Notes: generated by a model not told the origin, from the sequence alone. Counted from the stretch's first letter, positions 1-9,069 are shown. The stretch is 64,000 nucleotides of DNA from Roseateles amylovorans (GCF_025398155.2 NZ_CP104562.2:2046001-2110000); one strand, 5' to 3'. A program made the numbers and translations.

Positions 1-814
1 GGCTGGGTGCGGCCAAAGGGTGAATCAGGCCGGCCTCGTCGATGGTGAGCACCGAGCAACTCACCTCCGGCGCCAGGGCCTCCACACAGCGGCACAGCAG
101 GTCCATGACCTCGCGCAAGCTGCGGCCGACCGCCACGGCCTCGAGCACTTCGCGCTGGAGCCGGTCGATGGCGGCGCGCTCTTCGCGGACGTCGGTCCGA
201 CACATCATCAAGGCGGACAGGGCCGAGCCTGGCGGGTGGGTCACATGGACGTCCAGCTGAAGCAATTCGCCGTTGTCCTGCCTCAGCCGCAGCGCGTGGG
301 CGGGGGGGCTGTACGCCTCGGCGTCCCGGTCGACGGCGGTGGCTGCTGGCGCGGTCTCAGAGGGGGGCGCCGGAGTGGTCGCCTTGGTGGTGCTGAGGGG
401 CGGTTCAGCCGAAGGGGGCGCCGCAGACGCTGAAGTTGCTGAGGTTGCTGGCGCTGCTGACTCCGCTGACGCTGCTGACGCTGCTGACTCCGCTGACTCC
501 GCTGACTCCGCTGAGGTGGCTGGAGCGGCTGGAGTGGCTGGAGCCGGCGAGGTCGCTGATGTCGGCGAGGGCAGCGAGGATCCTGATGTCGCCCATGACG
601 CTGAGGGTGCGCCGGCCAGCAACTGGGCCAGCCGCGCCGGTGTCAGTTGCTCGCAGCAGTCGAACAGCGAGTCGGCGTTGGTCCAACGCCGAAAGCGTTC
701 GTTGGGGAATCGGACGTGGCCTTGGTCATCGGTCCAGACCAGACCGATGTCCGCCTGCGCCAGAAGCGCTGCCATGGTGGCGGCGTCCGGCATCGTCTCA
801 TGCGGCTCGGGCAT
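1..814 (-). CDS. PAS/GAF-domain signalling protein, N-terminal part (runs off the window)
   Basis: Open on the minus strand from ATG at 814 to the window edge with no stop, giving about 271 residues. An AGGGAG ribosome site lies 5 bases before this ATG. Residues 1-70 look like the first half of a PAS fold (GLVWTDDQGHVRFPNERF). A Ser/Ala/Thr/Pro-rich stretch of about 100 residues follows, then a segment resembling the second half of a PAS fold (LRQDNGELLQLDVHV), a short coiled linker and the start of a GAF domain (APEVSCSVLTIDEAGLIHPL). PAS-GAF front ends of this style usually sit ahead of GGDEF/EAL or histidine kinase domains, so the missing C-terminus probably carries the output domain. That output is inferred, not visible. 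Confidence 0.75.
   Translation of the reverse strand, partial: MPEPHETMPDAATMAALLAQADIGLVWTDDQGHVRFPNERFRRWTNADSLFDCCEQLTPARLAQLLAGAPSASWATSGSSLPSPTSATSPAPATPAAPATSAESAESAESAASAASAESAAPATSATSASAAPPSAEPPLSTTKATTPAPPSETAPAATAVDRDAEAYSPPAHALRLRQDNGELLQLDVHVTHPPGSALSALMMCRTDVREERAAIDRLQREVLEAVAVGRSLREVMDLLCRCVEALAPEVSCSVLTIDEAGLIHPLAAPS
456..509. repeat. 9-bp tandem repeat inside the PAS/GAF gene
   Basis: Six consecutive copies of a 9-bp unit gctgac(t/g)c(c/t). On the minus strand they encode part of an alternating Ser-Ala-Glu linker. The array stays in frame because its unit is a multiple of three. Confidence 0.85.
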
Positions 815-936
815 CGCATCTCCCTGTGATGGTAACCAGCATCGCAGGGAAGCGCGGACGCTACAAGGGGGCGAGACTCCCCGGAATCTGGGAGACCCGC
901 CAGGCAGAGGCCTTCAGCTCGGCTCCCGAGGGGCGC

Positions 937-1512
937 TCAATCTGGTGTGCAATCCGGCATGCGACCCACCAGCAGTCCACTGGTGGTGAAGTACTGGCCG
1001 CCGCCCAGGTGATGCAGCGCGCGCCGGCCCTCGGGCAGATCCAGCCAGTGCCCCTCCCGGAAAGCGGTGTCATCCGCCCAGGCCGCGACGACCTCGGCTA
1101 AAAAAAGGTCGTAGCGGGCTTGGTTGTAGGGCTCGGGGTAGATACGGCATTCCAGCCAGGCCAGGCAGCCTTGCACCAACGGCGCCTCCACCAAGCTGGC
1201 GGGCTCGGTGCTGAGGCCGAAGCGGCTGAACTTGTCGAGGTCGCGACCGCTGGTGTGACCGACGCCGGTCACCAGGTCCACCTGTGCGGCGCTCGGAACG
1301 CTGAGCACGAAGCTGCCGGAGGCTTCGATCAGGCCGCGCGAAAAGGTGTTTTTGTCGATGACCACCGCCACCTTGGGCGGATCGAAGTCCAAGGGCATGT
1401 TCCATGCGGCGGCCATCACGTCGCGCTGGCCTTGGTGGGCGGACGCCACCAGGACCGTGGGGCCGTGGTTCAGCAGGCGGGAGGCTTTGGCCAGGGGGAC
1501 AGCTTGTCTCAT
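937..1512 (-). CDS. Flavin reductase-like FMN-binding protein
   Basis: A 191-residue protein starting at ATG 1512, 13 bases after the serB stop. An upstream ATG in frame lies inside serB and is less likely. The sequence has the split-barrel flavin reductase pattern: an early GPTVLVASAHQGQRDVMAAA segment, a central strand VAVVIDKNTFSRGLIEASGS, and a late GECR-like motif (WLECRIYPEPYNQARYDLF). Family members bind FMN and reduce it with NAD(P)H, or serve small-molecule reduction. The particular substrate cannot be told. It is probably co-transcribed with serB. Confidence 0.8.
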   Translation of the reverse strand: MRQAVPLAKASRLLNHGPTVLVASAHQGQRDVMAAAWNMPLDFDPPKVAVVIDKNTFSRGLIEASGSFVLSVPSAAQVDLVTGVGHTSGRDLDKFSRFGLSTEPASLVEAPLVQGCLAWLECRIYPEPYNQARYDLFLAEVVAAWADDTAFREGHWLDLPEGRRALHHLGGGQYFTTSGLLVGRMPDCTPD

Positions 1513-1525
1513 GGCGATGACCGGT

Positions 1526-2230
1526 TCAGGCGAAGACAGTGAGCAGGCGATCGAGTCCGCCATCCGGGATGGCCACCATCGCTTTGGCGCGGACAGCCGG
1601 CTTGGCGTGGTAGGCGACCGAGAGGCCGGCGGCACCCATCATCGGCAGGTCATTGGCGCCATCGCCCACGGCGATGCACTGGGCCGCTGTGGCACCGATG
1701 TGTTCGGCACAGTTCAGCATCATCCGGCGCTTCTCTTCACCGTCGCAGATCTCGCCCCAGGGCTGCATCAACAGGCCGCCGGTGAGCTGCTCATTGACGA
1801 TCTCCAGCGCATTGCTGCGCACGAAGTCCATGCCCAGCTCTGCGGCGACATGCTTCGTGAAGTAGGTGAAGCCACCCGAGACCAGGACCAGCTTCAGTCC
1901 CGCCGCCTTCAGCGCCGCGCAGAGCTCGCGCGCGCCGGGGTTGAAACGCAGCCGGTCGCGCAGCACCTGGGCCAGGGCGCTTGACGGGACACCCTTCAGC
2001 AACGTCAGGCGGCGACGCAGGCTGTCCTTGAAGTCGGTGATCTCGCCACGCATCGCCGCTTCGGTGATGGCGGCCACTTCGGCCTTGCGGCCCGCTGCGT
2101 CGGCGATCTCGTCGATGCATTCGATGTTGATCAGCGTGGAGTCCATGTCGAAGGCCGCGAGACGGAAATCGGACAGGCGCAGGGGCGGTGTGAGGCCTTG
2201 CAGAACCAGCGGGGAGGGATCAGCGGACAT
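1526..2230 (-). CDS. serB: Phosphoserine phosphatase
   Basis: Cytosolic HAD-family phosphatase catalysing the last step of serine synthesis, O-phosphoserine to serine. The 234-residue protein has the nucleophile motif FDMDST with Asp28 and the general acid Asp30, the SGGFTYF motif II, a conserved Lys region near PWGEICDGEEKR, and motif III GDGANDLPMM. The cap helices (IECIDEIADAAG) match SerB. It lacks the N-terminal ACT domain of longer SerB forms, as is usual in Burkholderiales. The flavin reductase-like gene follows 13 bases downstream. Confidence 0.95.
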   Translation of the reverse strand: MSADPSPLVLQGLTPPLRLSDFRLAAFDMDSTLINIECIDEIADAAGRKAEVAAITEAAMRGEITDFKDSLRRRLTLLKGVPSSALAQVLRDRLRFNPGARELCAALKAAGLKLVLVSGGFTYFTKHVAAELGMDFVRSNALEIVNEQLTGGLLMQPWGEICDGEEKRRMMLNCAEHIGATAAQCIAVGDGANDLPMMGAAGLSVAYHAKPAVRAKAMVAIPDGGLDRLLTVFA

Positions 2231-2272
2231 GTCGATCGGTGCAGGTGAGGACAGGAAGGGAAGGCGCTCAGC

Positions 2273-2734
2273 TTAGCGCACCCGCCAACCGGGCGTTGGC
2301 TCACACACAGAGGTCAGCCGGGGATGCTGCCAGCTCTCCAGCTTGAGTCCCGGCACGCGCGCAAAGCCGTGATCACGAGACACGAGGGTGGCGTCGCGTG
2401 ACAGCGCGTGGGCGGCAATCAGCAGGTCCATTGTTTCCAGCCGCTGTCCCTGGCTTTCCAGCAGCGTGCGGAGCCGAGCGTAGTGCTGCGGGAGGTGGTC
2501 GTCCTCGGTGAGCGGCAGGACCGGGATCAGGCGCCGCACCCATTGGTACTGGCGTGCGCGCCTGGGCGAAGGGCACTTCGCCAGGCCGAAGAGCACCTCG
2601 TTGTGCACCAGCACGCTGAGGCCGACCTCGTCTCGCTTCAGCGCGTTGATCGCTCGCCAACTGGTGCTGTACCCGCTGCAAGCGACCTCGCGCATGAGCG
2701 CCGACACGACATTGGTGTCAAGCATGTAGCGCAT
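2273..2734 (-). CDS. VapC-like PIN-domain toxin ribonuclease
   Basis: A 153-residue PIN-domain protein starting MRYMLDTNVVSALMR. The first catalytic Asp (LDTNVV) is Asp6. Glu in VHNEVLFGL, Asp in METMDLLIAAHAL-type context (QRLETMDLLIAAHA) and Asp in DATLVSRDHGF supply the remaining acidic metal-binding residues. PIN toxins of VapBC pairs cleave tRNA or rRNA and arrest growth until the antitoxin binds. The start overlaps the 3' end of the upstream gene by 17 bases, the tight coupling typical of antitoxin-toxin operons. All active-site acids look intact. Confidence 0.88.
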   Translation of the reverse strand: MRYMLDTNVVSALMREVACSGYSTSWRAINALKRDEVGLSVLVHNEVLFGLAKCPSPRRARQYQWVRRLIPVLPLTEDDHLPQHYARLRTLLESQGQRLETMDLLIAAHALSRDATLVSRDHGFARVPGLKLESWQHPRLTSVCEPTPGWRVR

Positions 2735-3299
2735 GGTCGCGCTCCCGACGGGTTTGGGCCATGAAACGATCGAAGGCCAGCGCGGCGGGATCGGGTTGGG
2801 ACTCGTCGGGCGACATGCCGTAGAACGCGCAATACGTCTCCCACAGTGCGACGTAGGCCGGCGAGTGGATTGGCGGCATCGGATCGGGGAAGGGGAAGGG
2901 TGAGGCGCCGTTCGCAGCCGGTGCGGTGGGTGGTGTCTGGGCGGGGCTGCCGCTGTCGGTAGTACGGTTGGGGGCGAGGCAGCCAGGGCAGCCGGTGCCG
3001 CCGGCGCCCGCGGTGCTGCCGAGGCCGTTGATGCAATCCTTGCCGAGCTCGCCGCCGTCGCCGCCGTCGCCGAGTTCGCTGCTGCGAGCGGCTTCCGTGG
3101 GGCGGGGCGTGTCGCCCAGGGGCTCGGCAGAGCCGGAATGAGCCGGGCCGGGATGAGCCGGGCCGGGATGAGCTGGGCCGGGATGAGCTGGGCTGGCCGG
3201 GGCGTGGCAGGACCGGGCGCTGGGGACGGCGCCTGCCGCCGCGGGGGTGGCGGGCGTGGCGGCGAACGACGCCGCATTGGCGCTATGGACATTGAGCAT
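2718..3299 (-). CDS. Low-complexity protein, candidate antitoxin for the adjacent PIN toxin
   Basis: A 193-residue reading frame starting at ATG 3299 with GGAG 7 bases upstream. It ends inside the start of the PIN-toxin gene. The N-terminal 130 residues are Ala/Pro/Gly/Ser-rich, with AHPGP repeats from a 15-bp tandem array, and contain scattered Cys (GCPGC). Only the last 45 residues look like an ordinary folded segment (YVALWETYCAFYGMSPDE, then AFDRFMAQTRRERDHALHA). I do not recognise a known antitoxin family. The function is inferred from ribosome site, overlap and gene order. The long repeat-rich N-terminus may be a recent expansion, or the true gene may start further downstream. Confidence 0.55.
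   Translation of the reverse strand: MLNVHSANAASFAATPATPAAAGAVPSARSCHAPASPAHPGPAHPGPAHPGPAHSGSAEPLGDTPRPTEAARSSELGDGGDGGELGKDCINGLGSTAGAGGTGCPGCLAPNRTTDSGSPAQTPPTAPAANGASPFPFPDPMPPIHSPAYVALWETYCAFYGMSPDESQPDPAALAFDRFMAQTRRERDHALHA
3138..3197. repeat. 15-bp tandem repeat in the candidate antitoxin gene
   Basis: Four near-identical copies of a 15-bp unit beginning atgagc(c/t)gggc. On the minus strand they encode the AHPGP repeats. Confidence 0.85.
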
Positions 3300-3384
3300 C
3301 TGGCATCTCCAAAAGGTGACAAGCCACCACTCTAGAAATTGCCCCGCCGCCTGTCACTGACCCAGACTCGCGTAAGAAAAAGTG

Positions 3385-6300
3385 TCAGGTCTTGACCGGT
3401 GCCCCCAGCAACCGAAGCACCTCACGCACCGCCTGCGCACGGTCCTTGGGATCGGACAGGGCCTTGTCGATGCGGAGCTTCTCGTTGCCCACCAGCTTGA
3501 TGTTGCGGTTCTTCTGCACCAGCTCGATGACGCGCATGGCATCGATCGGCGGGTTGGGGCGGAAATTGATGTTGATGACCGTGGGCGCGGCATCGATCTT
3601 CATCACCCCGTAGGGCTTGGCCAGCACGCGCAGGCGGTGGGTGTCGAACAGGGTCTGTCCCTGGGCCGGCAGTTTGCCGAAGCGATCGGTGATTTCCTCC
3701 AGCATCGCGTCGATCTGCTCGCTCTTGTCGGCCGTGGCCAGCCGCTTGTAGAGCGACAGCCGCTGGTGGACATCGCCGCAGTAGGCATCGGGCAGCAGCG
3801 CGGGCGCATGCAGGTTGATCTCGGTGGTGGCCGACAGCGGACTGAGCAGGTCCGGTTCGCGACCCGCCTTGAGCGAGCGCACCGCCTCGGACAGCATGTC
3901 GTTGTAGAGCTGGAAGCCCACCTCCATCATGTTGCCGCTCTGGTTCTCCCCCAGCACCTCGCCGGCGCCGCGGATCTCCAGGTCGTGCATCGCGAGGTAG
4001 AAGCCCGAGCCCAGCTCCTCCATGTTCTGGATCGCATCCAGCCGCTGGGCCGCCTGCTTGGTCAGGCCTTCGATGTCCGGCACCATGAGGTAGGCATAAG
4101 CCTGGTGGTGGGAGCGTCCGACCCGTCCGCGCAGCTGATGCAGCTGGGCCAGGCCGAACTTGTCCGCCCGGCTGATGACGATGGTGTTGGCGCTGGGCAC
4201 GTCGATGCCGGTCTCGATGATGGTGGAGCACAGCAGCAGGTTGTGCTTGCCGCCGACGAACTCGCGCATCACCCGTTCCAGCTCGCGCTCCGGCATCTGG
4301 CCGTGGGCGACGACGATGCGCGCCTCCGGCAGCAGCTCCTCGAGCTTCATGCGCCGGTTCTCGATGGTCTCGACTTCGTTGTGCAGGAAATAGACCTGAC
4401 CACCCCGCTTGAGTTCGCGCAGCACCGCTTCCCGGATGGTGCCGCTGTTTTCCGAGCGCACGAAGGTCTTGATGGCCAGTCGGCGCTGCGGTGCGGTGGC
4501 AATCACGCTCAGGTCCCGCAGGCCTTCCAGCGCCATGCCCAACGTACGAGGAATCGGTGTGGCGGTGAGGGTCAGCACGTCCACCTCGGCGCGCATCGCC
4601 TTCATCGCCTCCTTGTGGCGAACACCGAACCGATGCTCTTCGTCGATGACCAGCAGCCCGAGCCGTTTGAACTTCACATCGCCGGAGAGCAGCTTGTGGG
4701 TACCGATGACGATGTCGATCGACCCATCGGCCAGGCCTTCCATCGCCGCCTTGATCTCCTTGGCGGAGCGGAAGCGGCTCATCTCGGCCACCTTCACCGG
4801 CCATTTGCCGAAGCGGTCGGCGATGTTCTGAAAGTGTTGCTCCGCCAGCAGCGTGGTGGGCGCCAGCAGCGCGACCTGCTTGCCGCCCATGACCGCGACG
4901 AAGGCGGCGCGCAGCGCCACTTCGGTCTTGCCGAAGCCCACGTCACCGCAGACCAGCCGGTCCATCGGACGCGGGCTGATCATGTCCTGGATGACCGCAT
5001 GAATGGCCGCGCGCTGGTCCGGGGTCTCCTCGAAGCCGAAGCTCGCGGCGAAGGCCTCGTAGTCGTGCGGTGAATAGCGGAATGCATGGCCCTCGCGCGC
5101 GGCGCGACGGGCATACAGGTTGAGCAGCTCGGCGGCGGTGTCGCGAACCTGCTCGGCGGCCTTGCGCCGGGCCTTGTCCCACTGGCCGGAGCCCAACCGA
5201 TGCAGCGGGGCTTCTTCCGCACTGACGCCGGTGTAGCGGCTGATCAAGTGCAGTTGCGCGACCGGCACATACAGCGTGGCCTTGTCGGCGTACTCCAGAT
5301 GGAGGAACTCACTGGGGCCGTCGCCCAGGTCGATGTTGATCAGGCCCAGGTAGCGGCCGATGCCGTGATTGGTGTGCACCACCGGATCGCCGACCTTCAG
5401 CTCGGACAGGTCCTTGATCAGCGCATTGACATCACTGACCTGCTCCTGCTTGCGACGTCGACGGGTGGTCGGCGTGGTGGCGAAGAGCTCGGTCTCGGTG
5501 ATCAGCTGGATCAGCCGGCCGTCGTCCGGCTCATGCCAGAAGAAGCCGGCGGCCAGCGGCGCGGCGGTGATGGCGAACCGCTCATCCGGCGCAGCCTCGA
5601 AGGCGGCCAGATCCTGGACCGAGGGCGGATCGATCTTGTTGTCGCGCAGCAGCTCCAGCAGACTTTCACGCCGGCCTTCGCTTTCGGCCAGCAGCAGCAC
5701 CCGGTAGGGGGTGCTCTTGAGATGCGACGCCAGACGGGCCAGCGGCTCCTGAGCGCCGCGCTCGACGCTCACATCCGGCAGCGGCCGGGCGTAGTCGACC
5801 TCGTCCCGGCCCCGCACCGACAGCACCGCATGCCGATGAGTGGCAGCGAAGAAGTCCTCCGGACGCAGGTAGATCTCCTCCGGCGGCAGGATGGGCCGAT
5901 CCGGATCGTGCTGCAGGAAGCGGTGGCGTTCGCGGGTGTCGGTCCAGAAGCGCTGGAGGGCCTCGTCGACTTCGCCATGCAGCACCAAGCCGGCTTCGGC
6001 GGGCAGGTAATCGAACAGGCTGGCGACCGAATCGAAGAACAGCGGCAGGTAGTACTCGATGCCGGCGGTGGCCAGCCCGGTGTCGATGTCCTTGTAGATG
6101 CGCGACCGGGTGGGATCGCCGTCCATCTTCTCGCGCCAGCGGGCCCGGAAGGCCTTGCGCGAGGACTCGTCCATCGGAAACTCACGGCCGGGCAGCAGCC
6201 GGACCTCGGGCACGGGATAGAGGCTGCGCTGACTGTCCGGATCGAACACCCGAATCGAGTCGACCTCGTCACCGAACAGGTCGACCCGATAGGGCACCGG

Positions 6301-6849
6301 CGAGCCCATGGGGAACAGATCGATCAGTCCGCCCCGCACCGCATATTCACCGGGCGACACGACCTGGCTCACATGCTGATACCCGCCCAAGGTGAGCTGC
6401 TGCTTGAGGCCGGCCTCATCGAGACGTTGCTTCTGCCGGAAGTTGAATGTGGTCGCGGCCAGGAAGGCGGGCGGCGCCAGCCGGGTGAGCGCGGTGGTGG
6501 CGGGCAGCAGCACCAGATCCAGGTCGCGGTCTGCGGAGGCTTTGTCATTGGACTGCAACAGCCGCCACAAGGTGGCCAGTCGCTCCGAGATCAGGTCCTG
6601 GTGCGGGCTGAAGCTGTCGTAGGGCAGCGTCTCCCAGTCCGGAAAGACCGCCACACGCAGCTCCGGCGCGAAGAACTTCAGCTCGTCCTCCAGCCGCTGG
6701 GTGTCGCCCGGTTCGGCGGTCACCATCACGGTCAATCGTCCGGCTGCGAATTGCTGGCGGGCGAACCGGGACAGGAGCAGGGCGTCGGCCGAACCGAGCG
6801 GTCGGGGAAGGGTGAAGCGTTTGCCTGGGGCAATGGGTGACAGCTGCAT
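3385..6849 (-). CDS. mfd: Transcription-repair coupling factor
   Basis: Cytosolic ATP-dependent DNA translocase that pushes stalled RNA polymerase off damaged template and recruits UvrA. Starting at MQLSPIAPGKRF the protein is 1154 residues, close to the 1148 of E. coli Mfd. An in-frame upstream ATG at 7131 would add an unrelated leader. Visible parts in order: UvrB-like N-terminal modules, a CarD-like RNA-polymerase-interaction domain (VVHTNHGIGRYLGL), Walker A GDVGFGKTEVA, DEEH box (LLVIDEEHRFGV), helicase motifs TATPIPRTL and QLRGRVGRS, and the C-terminal TRCF domain. A short GC hairpin and a TACAAT -10-like element (6897-6892) precede the start. Confidence 0.96.
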   Translation of the reverse strand: MQLSPIAPGKRFTLPRPLGSADALLLSRFARQQFAAGRLTVMVTAEPGDTQRLEDELKFFAPELRVAVFPDWETLPYDSFSPHQDLISERLATLWRLLQSNDKASADRDLDLVLLPATTALTRLAPPAFLAATTFNFRQKQRLDEAGLKQQLTLGGYQHVSQVVSPGEYAVRGGLIDLFPMGSPVPYRVDLFGDEVDSIRVFDPDSQRSLYPVPEVRLLPGREFPMDESSRKAFRARWREKMDGDPTRSRIYKDIDTGLATAGIEYYLPLFFDSVASLFDYLPAEAGLVLHGEVDEALQRFWTDTRERHRFLQHDPDRPILPPEEIYLRPEDFFAATHRHAVLSVRGRDEVDYARPLPDVSVERGAQEPLARLASHLKSTPYRVLLLAESEGRRESLLELLRDNKIDPPSVQDLAAFEAAPDERFAITAAPLAAGFFWHEPDDGRLIQLITETELFATTPTTRRRRKQEQVSDVNALIKDLSELKVGDPVVHTNHGIGRYLGLINIDLGDGPSEFLHLEYADKATLYVPVAQLHLISRYTGVSAEEAPLHRLGSGQWDKARRKAAEQVRDTAAELLNLYARRAAREGHAFRYSPHDYEAFAASFGFEETPDQRAAIHAVIQDMISPRPMDRLVCGDVGFGKTEVALRAAFVAVMGGKQVALLAPTTLLAEQHFQNIADRFGKWPVKVAEMSRFRSAKEIKAAMEGLADGSIDIVIGTHKLLSGDVKFKRLGLLVIDEEHRFGVRHKEAMKAMRAEVDVLTLTATPIPRTLGMALEGLRDLSVIATAPQRRLAIKTFVRSENSGTIREAVLRELKRGGQVYFLHNEVETIENRRMKLEELLPEARIVVAHGQMPERELERVMREFVGGKHNLLLCSTIIETGIDVPSANTIVISRADKFGLAQLHQLRGRVGRSHHQAYAYLMVPDIEGLTKQAAQRLDAIQNMEELGSGFYLAMHDLEIRGAGEVLGENQSGNMMEVGFQLYNDMLSEAVRSLKAGREPDLLSPLSATTEINLHAPALLPDAYCGDVHQRLSLYKRLATADKSEQIDAMLEEITDRFGKLPAQGQTLFDTHRLRVLAKPYGVMKIDAAPTVININFRPNPPIDAMRVIELVQKNRNIKLVGNEKLRIDKALSDPKDRAQAVREVLRLLGAPVKT

Positions 6850-7172
6850 GGCACACAAATGAGAACAGCCCCGGACAGGGGCTTGGCGCCAATTGTAGGG
6901 AAGGTGCGTGACGGTGCTTGGCCGCGGTGGGATTGCCCTGCGCCGAGGCGTCTGTGCATTCCGGTGTGTGGCTGATTTGCATGAGTCAGCGTTGGTGTTG
7001 ATGTCGGGGAGGGTGTGGCGCCAACGACGTTTTCCGTTCCTGAATGAAATCCGTGGTCGGACTACCGGAATCGTGGGCAGATCTCGAGATTGGTACCACG
7101 ACGCTCGATTGAGTCCTGGGAGCGGCCTCAAAACAATGACGGCTGTCTCTCCTCTCCACTTTCAGGGATCTT
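6850..7172. other. Intergenic region between divergent mfd and the TpsB gene
   Basis: No convincing gene. Next to mfd it has a 6-bp-stem GC hairpin in the mfd leader (about 6867-6883) and a perfect 10-bp palindrome ttggcgccaa (6883-6892). The palindrome touches a TACAAT element read on the minus strand. The remainder must hold the promoter of the secretion pair, but I see no clear -35/-10 match. Confidence 0.4.
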
Positions 7173-8906
7173 GTGAAACGACTCAACGCACGGGCGTCGC
7201 GCCCCTCTTGCCAAGACGCTGCGGCGTCCCATTCCCCCGTCCCGATGTTGGCGCTCGGCATGGGCGCTCTGCTGATCAGCGGTTCCGCGCTGGCGCAGGC
7301 GGTACGTCCGCCCGATGCGGGCCTGCTCAAACGCGAGGAGACCCCCCCGATGTCCACTCGCCTGCCCGCCGACCCGGTCCGCATGGCACCCCGCAGCGAT
7401 GACGCGAAGGGCGGGGAACCGGCCGCGGCCGAGCGGCGTGTGACCCTGCGCAGCGTGCGCATCGAAGGGCTCACCGTGCTCGATGAGCAGGAACTCCTGG
7501 CGCTTCTTGGCCCAGTGGATGGCCAGCAGTTCACCTTGACCACCATGCGTGGATTGGCGGCTGAAGTGCAGCAACGCGTGCAACTGGCCGGCCGCCCCTT
7601 TGCGCGTGCCTATCTCCCGCCGCAGGATCTGTCGGGTGGCGAGCTGCGCATCGCCGTTGTGGAAGGCCGCTACGGCGCAGTGAATGTGCAGGCACACGAG
7701 CTGTCACCTGACTCGGCCGCCTCGGCACAGTCCTGGCTGGAACCTTTGAAGCCCGGCCAGCCGATCGGTGAGGAACTGACCCGTCAGATCCAGTTGCTGT
7801 CTGAATTGCCCGGCATCGACGTCGCAGCAACCATGGCGCCAGGGCGCGGCACCGGGGAAGGCGATCTGTCGGTGGACATCACCCCGCGACGCCGATTCGG
7901 TGGGGACATCCGGCTCGACAACCATGGCAGCCGCTACGCCGGCAGCCAGCGCCTCACCGCCACCGTTTATGGCAATGGCCTGGCCACACTGGGCGACCGC
8001 GGTGTCTTGTCCTTGGGCGCCAATGACGGCAAGGGCTGGCAGGGTGCGGCCGCCTACTCGCTGCCACTGGGAACCTCCGGTGTGCGTGCCGGCTTGTCCG
8101 GCAGCCGCAGCCACTATGAGCTGGGCAAGGAGTTCGTCTCCCTGGGTGCCGAAGGTCGTGTGGATGCGGTGGCATTGCAACTGACCGCGCCGCTGGTGGT
8201 CACGGCGGGCCAACGCGTCGATTTCCAGACGGGGGTTCAACGGCAACAGATCACGAATCTGCAGCGGGCGGTCGGGGCCAGTGACCAGCGTCAGGTGCGG
8301 TCCTTGTCTGGCGCCTTGCAGGCATCCAGCCTCTTGTCGACCGGCGGTGCCGTTTGGGGTCGCCTGTCTGCAGAAGTGGGGCAGGTGCGACTGCAGGCCG
8401 CGCAGCGTGAGCTGGACAGCCGGTCGGCACGCACGAACGGTGGCTATCTCCTGGTTGCGGGCGATGCGGCATTGCTCAAGCCCTTTGGTCGCTGGTCGGT
8501 GTTCCTGCGCGGCGCGGGGCAGACGAGCGATCGCAATCTCGATCCCTCCAAGAAGTTCGTGCTGGGCGGTGCCGATGGCGTGAGAGCCTGGCCCGCGGCC
8601 GAGGCCGCTGGGGACGACGGCGTGCTGGGGCAGGCGGAACTTCGCTATCGCCTCGGTGCGGCCGAACCCTTTGCGTTTGTCGATGCCGGTGGCGTGCGCA
8701 TCAATCACAACCGCTGGGACGTCTCCAAGAACACGCGGACGATCGCAGGCACCGGTGTGGGCCTGCGTTGGACCGAGGGGCGTTGGACCATGCAGGGCAC
8801 GGTGGGCTGGCGAACGGGAGCCCTGCGTGACCGCCCGGTGTCCGATCCGAGCGCGGGCAATCCGCAGCTGTGGGTCAGCGTGAACTACACGCCGGGCTCG
8901 TTCTGA
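7173..8906 (+). CDS. Two-partner secretion outer-membrane transporter (TpsB, ShlB/FhaC/HecB family)
   Basis: Outer-membrane Omp85-type barrel that exports a partner exoprotein. The 577-residue product starts at GTG 7173 with AGGG 5-8 bases upstream. It has a basic leader and hydrophobic core ending ALAQA. The N-terminal signature PPDAGLLKREE comes next, then a POTRA domain (VTLRSVRIEGLTVLDEQELL), a second POTRA with the ELRIAVVEGRYG motif, and a C-terminal beta barrel with the conserved VRAW-type motif (GGADGVRAWP). The exoprotein gene follows 163 bases downstream in the same direction, so the two almost certainly form one secretion system. Confidence 0.92.
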   Translation: MKRLNARASRPSCQDAAASHSPVPMLALGMGALLISGSALAQAVRPPDAGLLKREETPPMSTRLPADPVRMAPRSDDAKGGEPAAAERRVTLRSVRIEGLTVLDEQELLALLGPVDGQQFTLTTMRGLAAEVQQRVQLAGRPFARAYLPPQDLSGGELRIAVVEGRYGAVNVQAHELSPDSAASAQSWLEPLKPGQPIGEELTRQIQLLSELPGIDVAATMAPGRGTGEGDLSVDITPRRRFGGDIRLDNHGSRYAGSQRLTATVYGNGLATLGDRGVLSLGANDGKGWQGAAAYSLPLGTSGVRAGLSGSRSHYELGKEFVSLGAEGRVDAVALQLTAPLVVTAGQRVDFQTGVQRQQITNLQRAVGASDQRQVRSLSGALQASSLLSTGGAVWGRLSAEVGQVRLQAAQRELDSRSARTNGGYLLVAGDAALLKPFGRWSVFLRGAGQTSDRNLDPSKKFVLGGADGVRAWPAAEAAGDDGVLGQAELRYRLGAAEPFAFVDAGGVRINHNRWDVSKNTRTIAGTGVGLRWTEGRWTMQGTVGWRTGALRDRPVSDPSAGNPQLWVSVNYTPGSF

Positions 8907-8942
8907 TCTCCCCACTCCCCGCAGGACGCTCCGGCTGACGCC

Positions 8943-8982
8943 ATGACGCGATGACGCGATGACGCGATGACGCGATGACGCG
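8943..8982. repeat. 8-bp tandem repeat between tpsB-type and tpsA-type genes
   Basis: Five perfect copies of atgacgcg, in the 163-base gap between the secretion transporter and its exoprotein. A unit not divisible by three, in non-coding DNA just upstream of a surface-protein gene, could alter promoter or leader spacing by slippage. Confidence 0.9.
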
Positions 8983-9069
8983 GCGCGGCCTCGTCCCCTC
9001 ATCGGGGTGGGCGCTTGTTCAGACAACGCCCGATCGATCTTCCCCTTCCCATTTCATTGAATCGCCACC

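Noticed and set aside
3382..6840. Two very long plus-strand frames opposite mfd
   Set aside because: They are shadows of Mfd codon usage. The minus strand has all Mfd motifs.
6883..6892. Palindrome ttggcgccaa at mfd as a LexA or other operator
   Set aside because: It does not fit the LexA consensus and is too short and G+C-rich to assign to a regulator.
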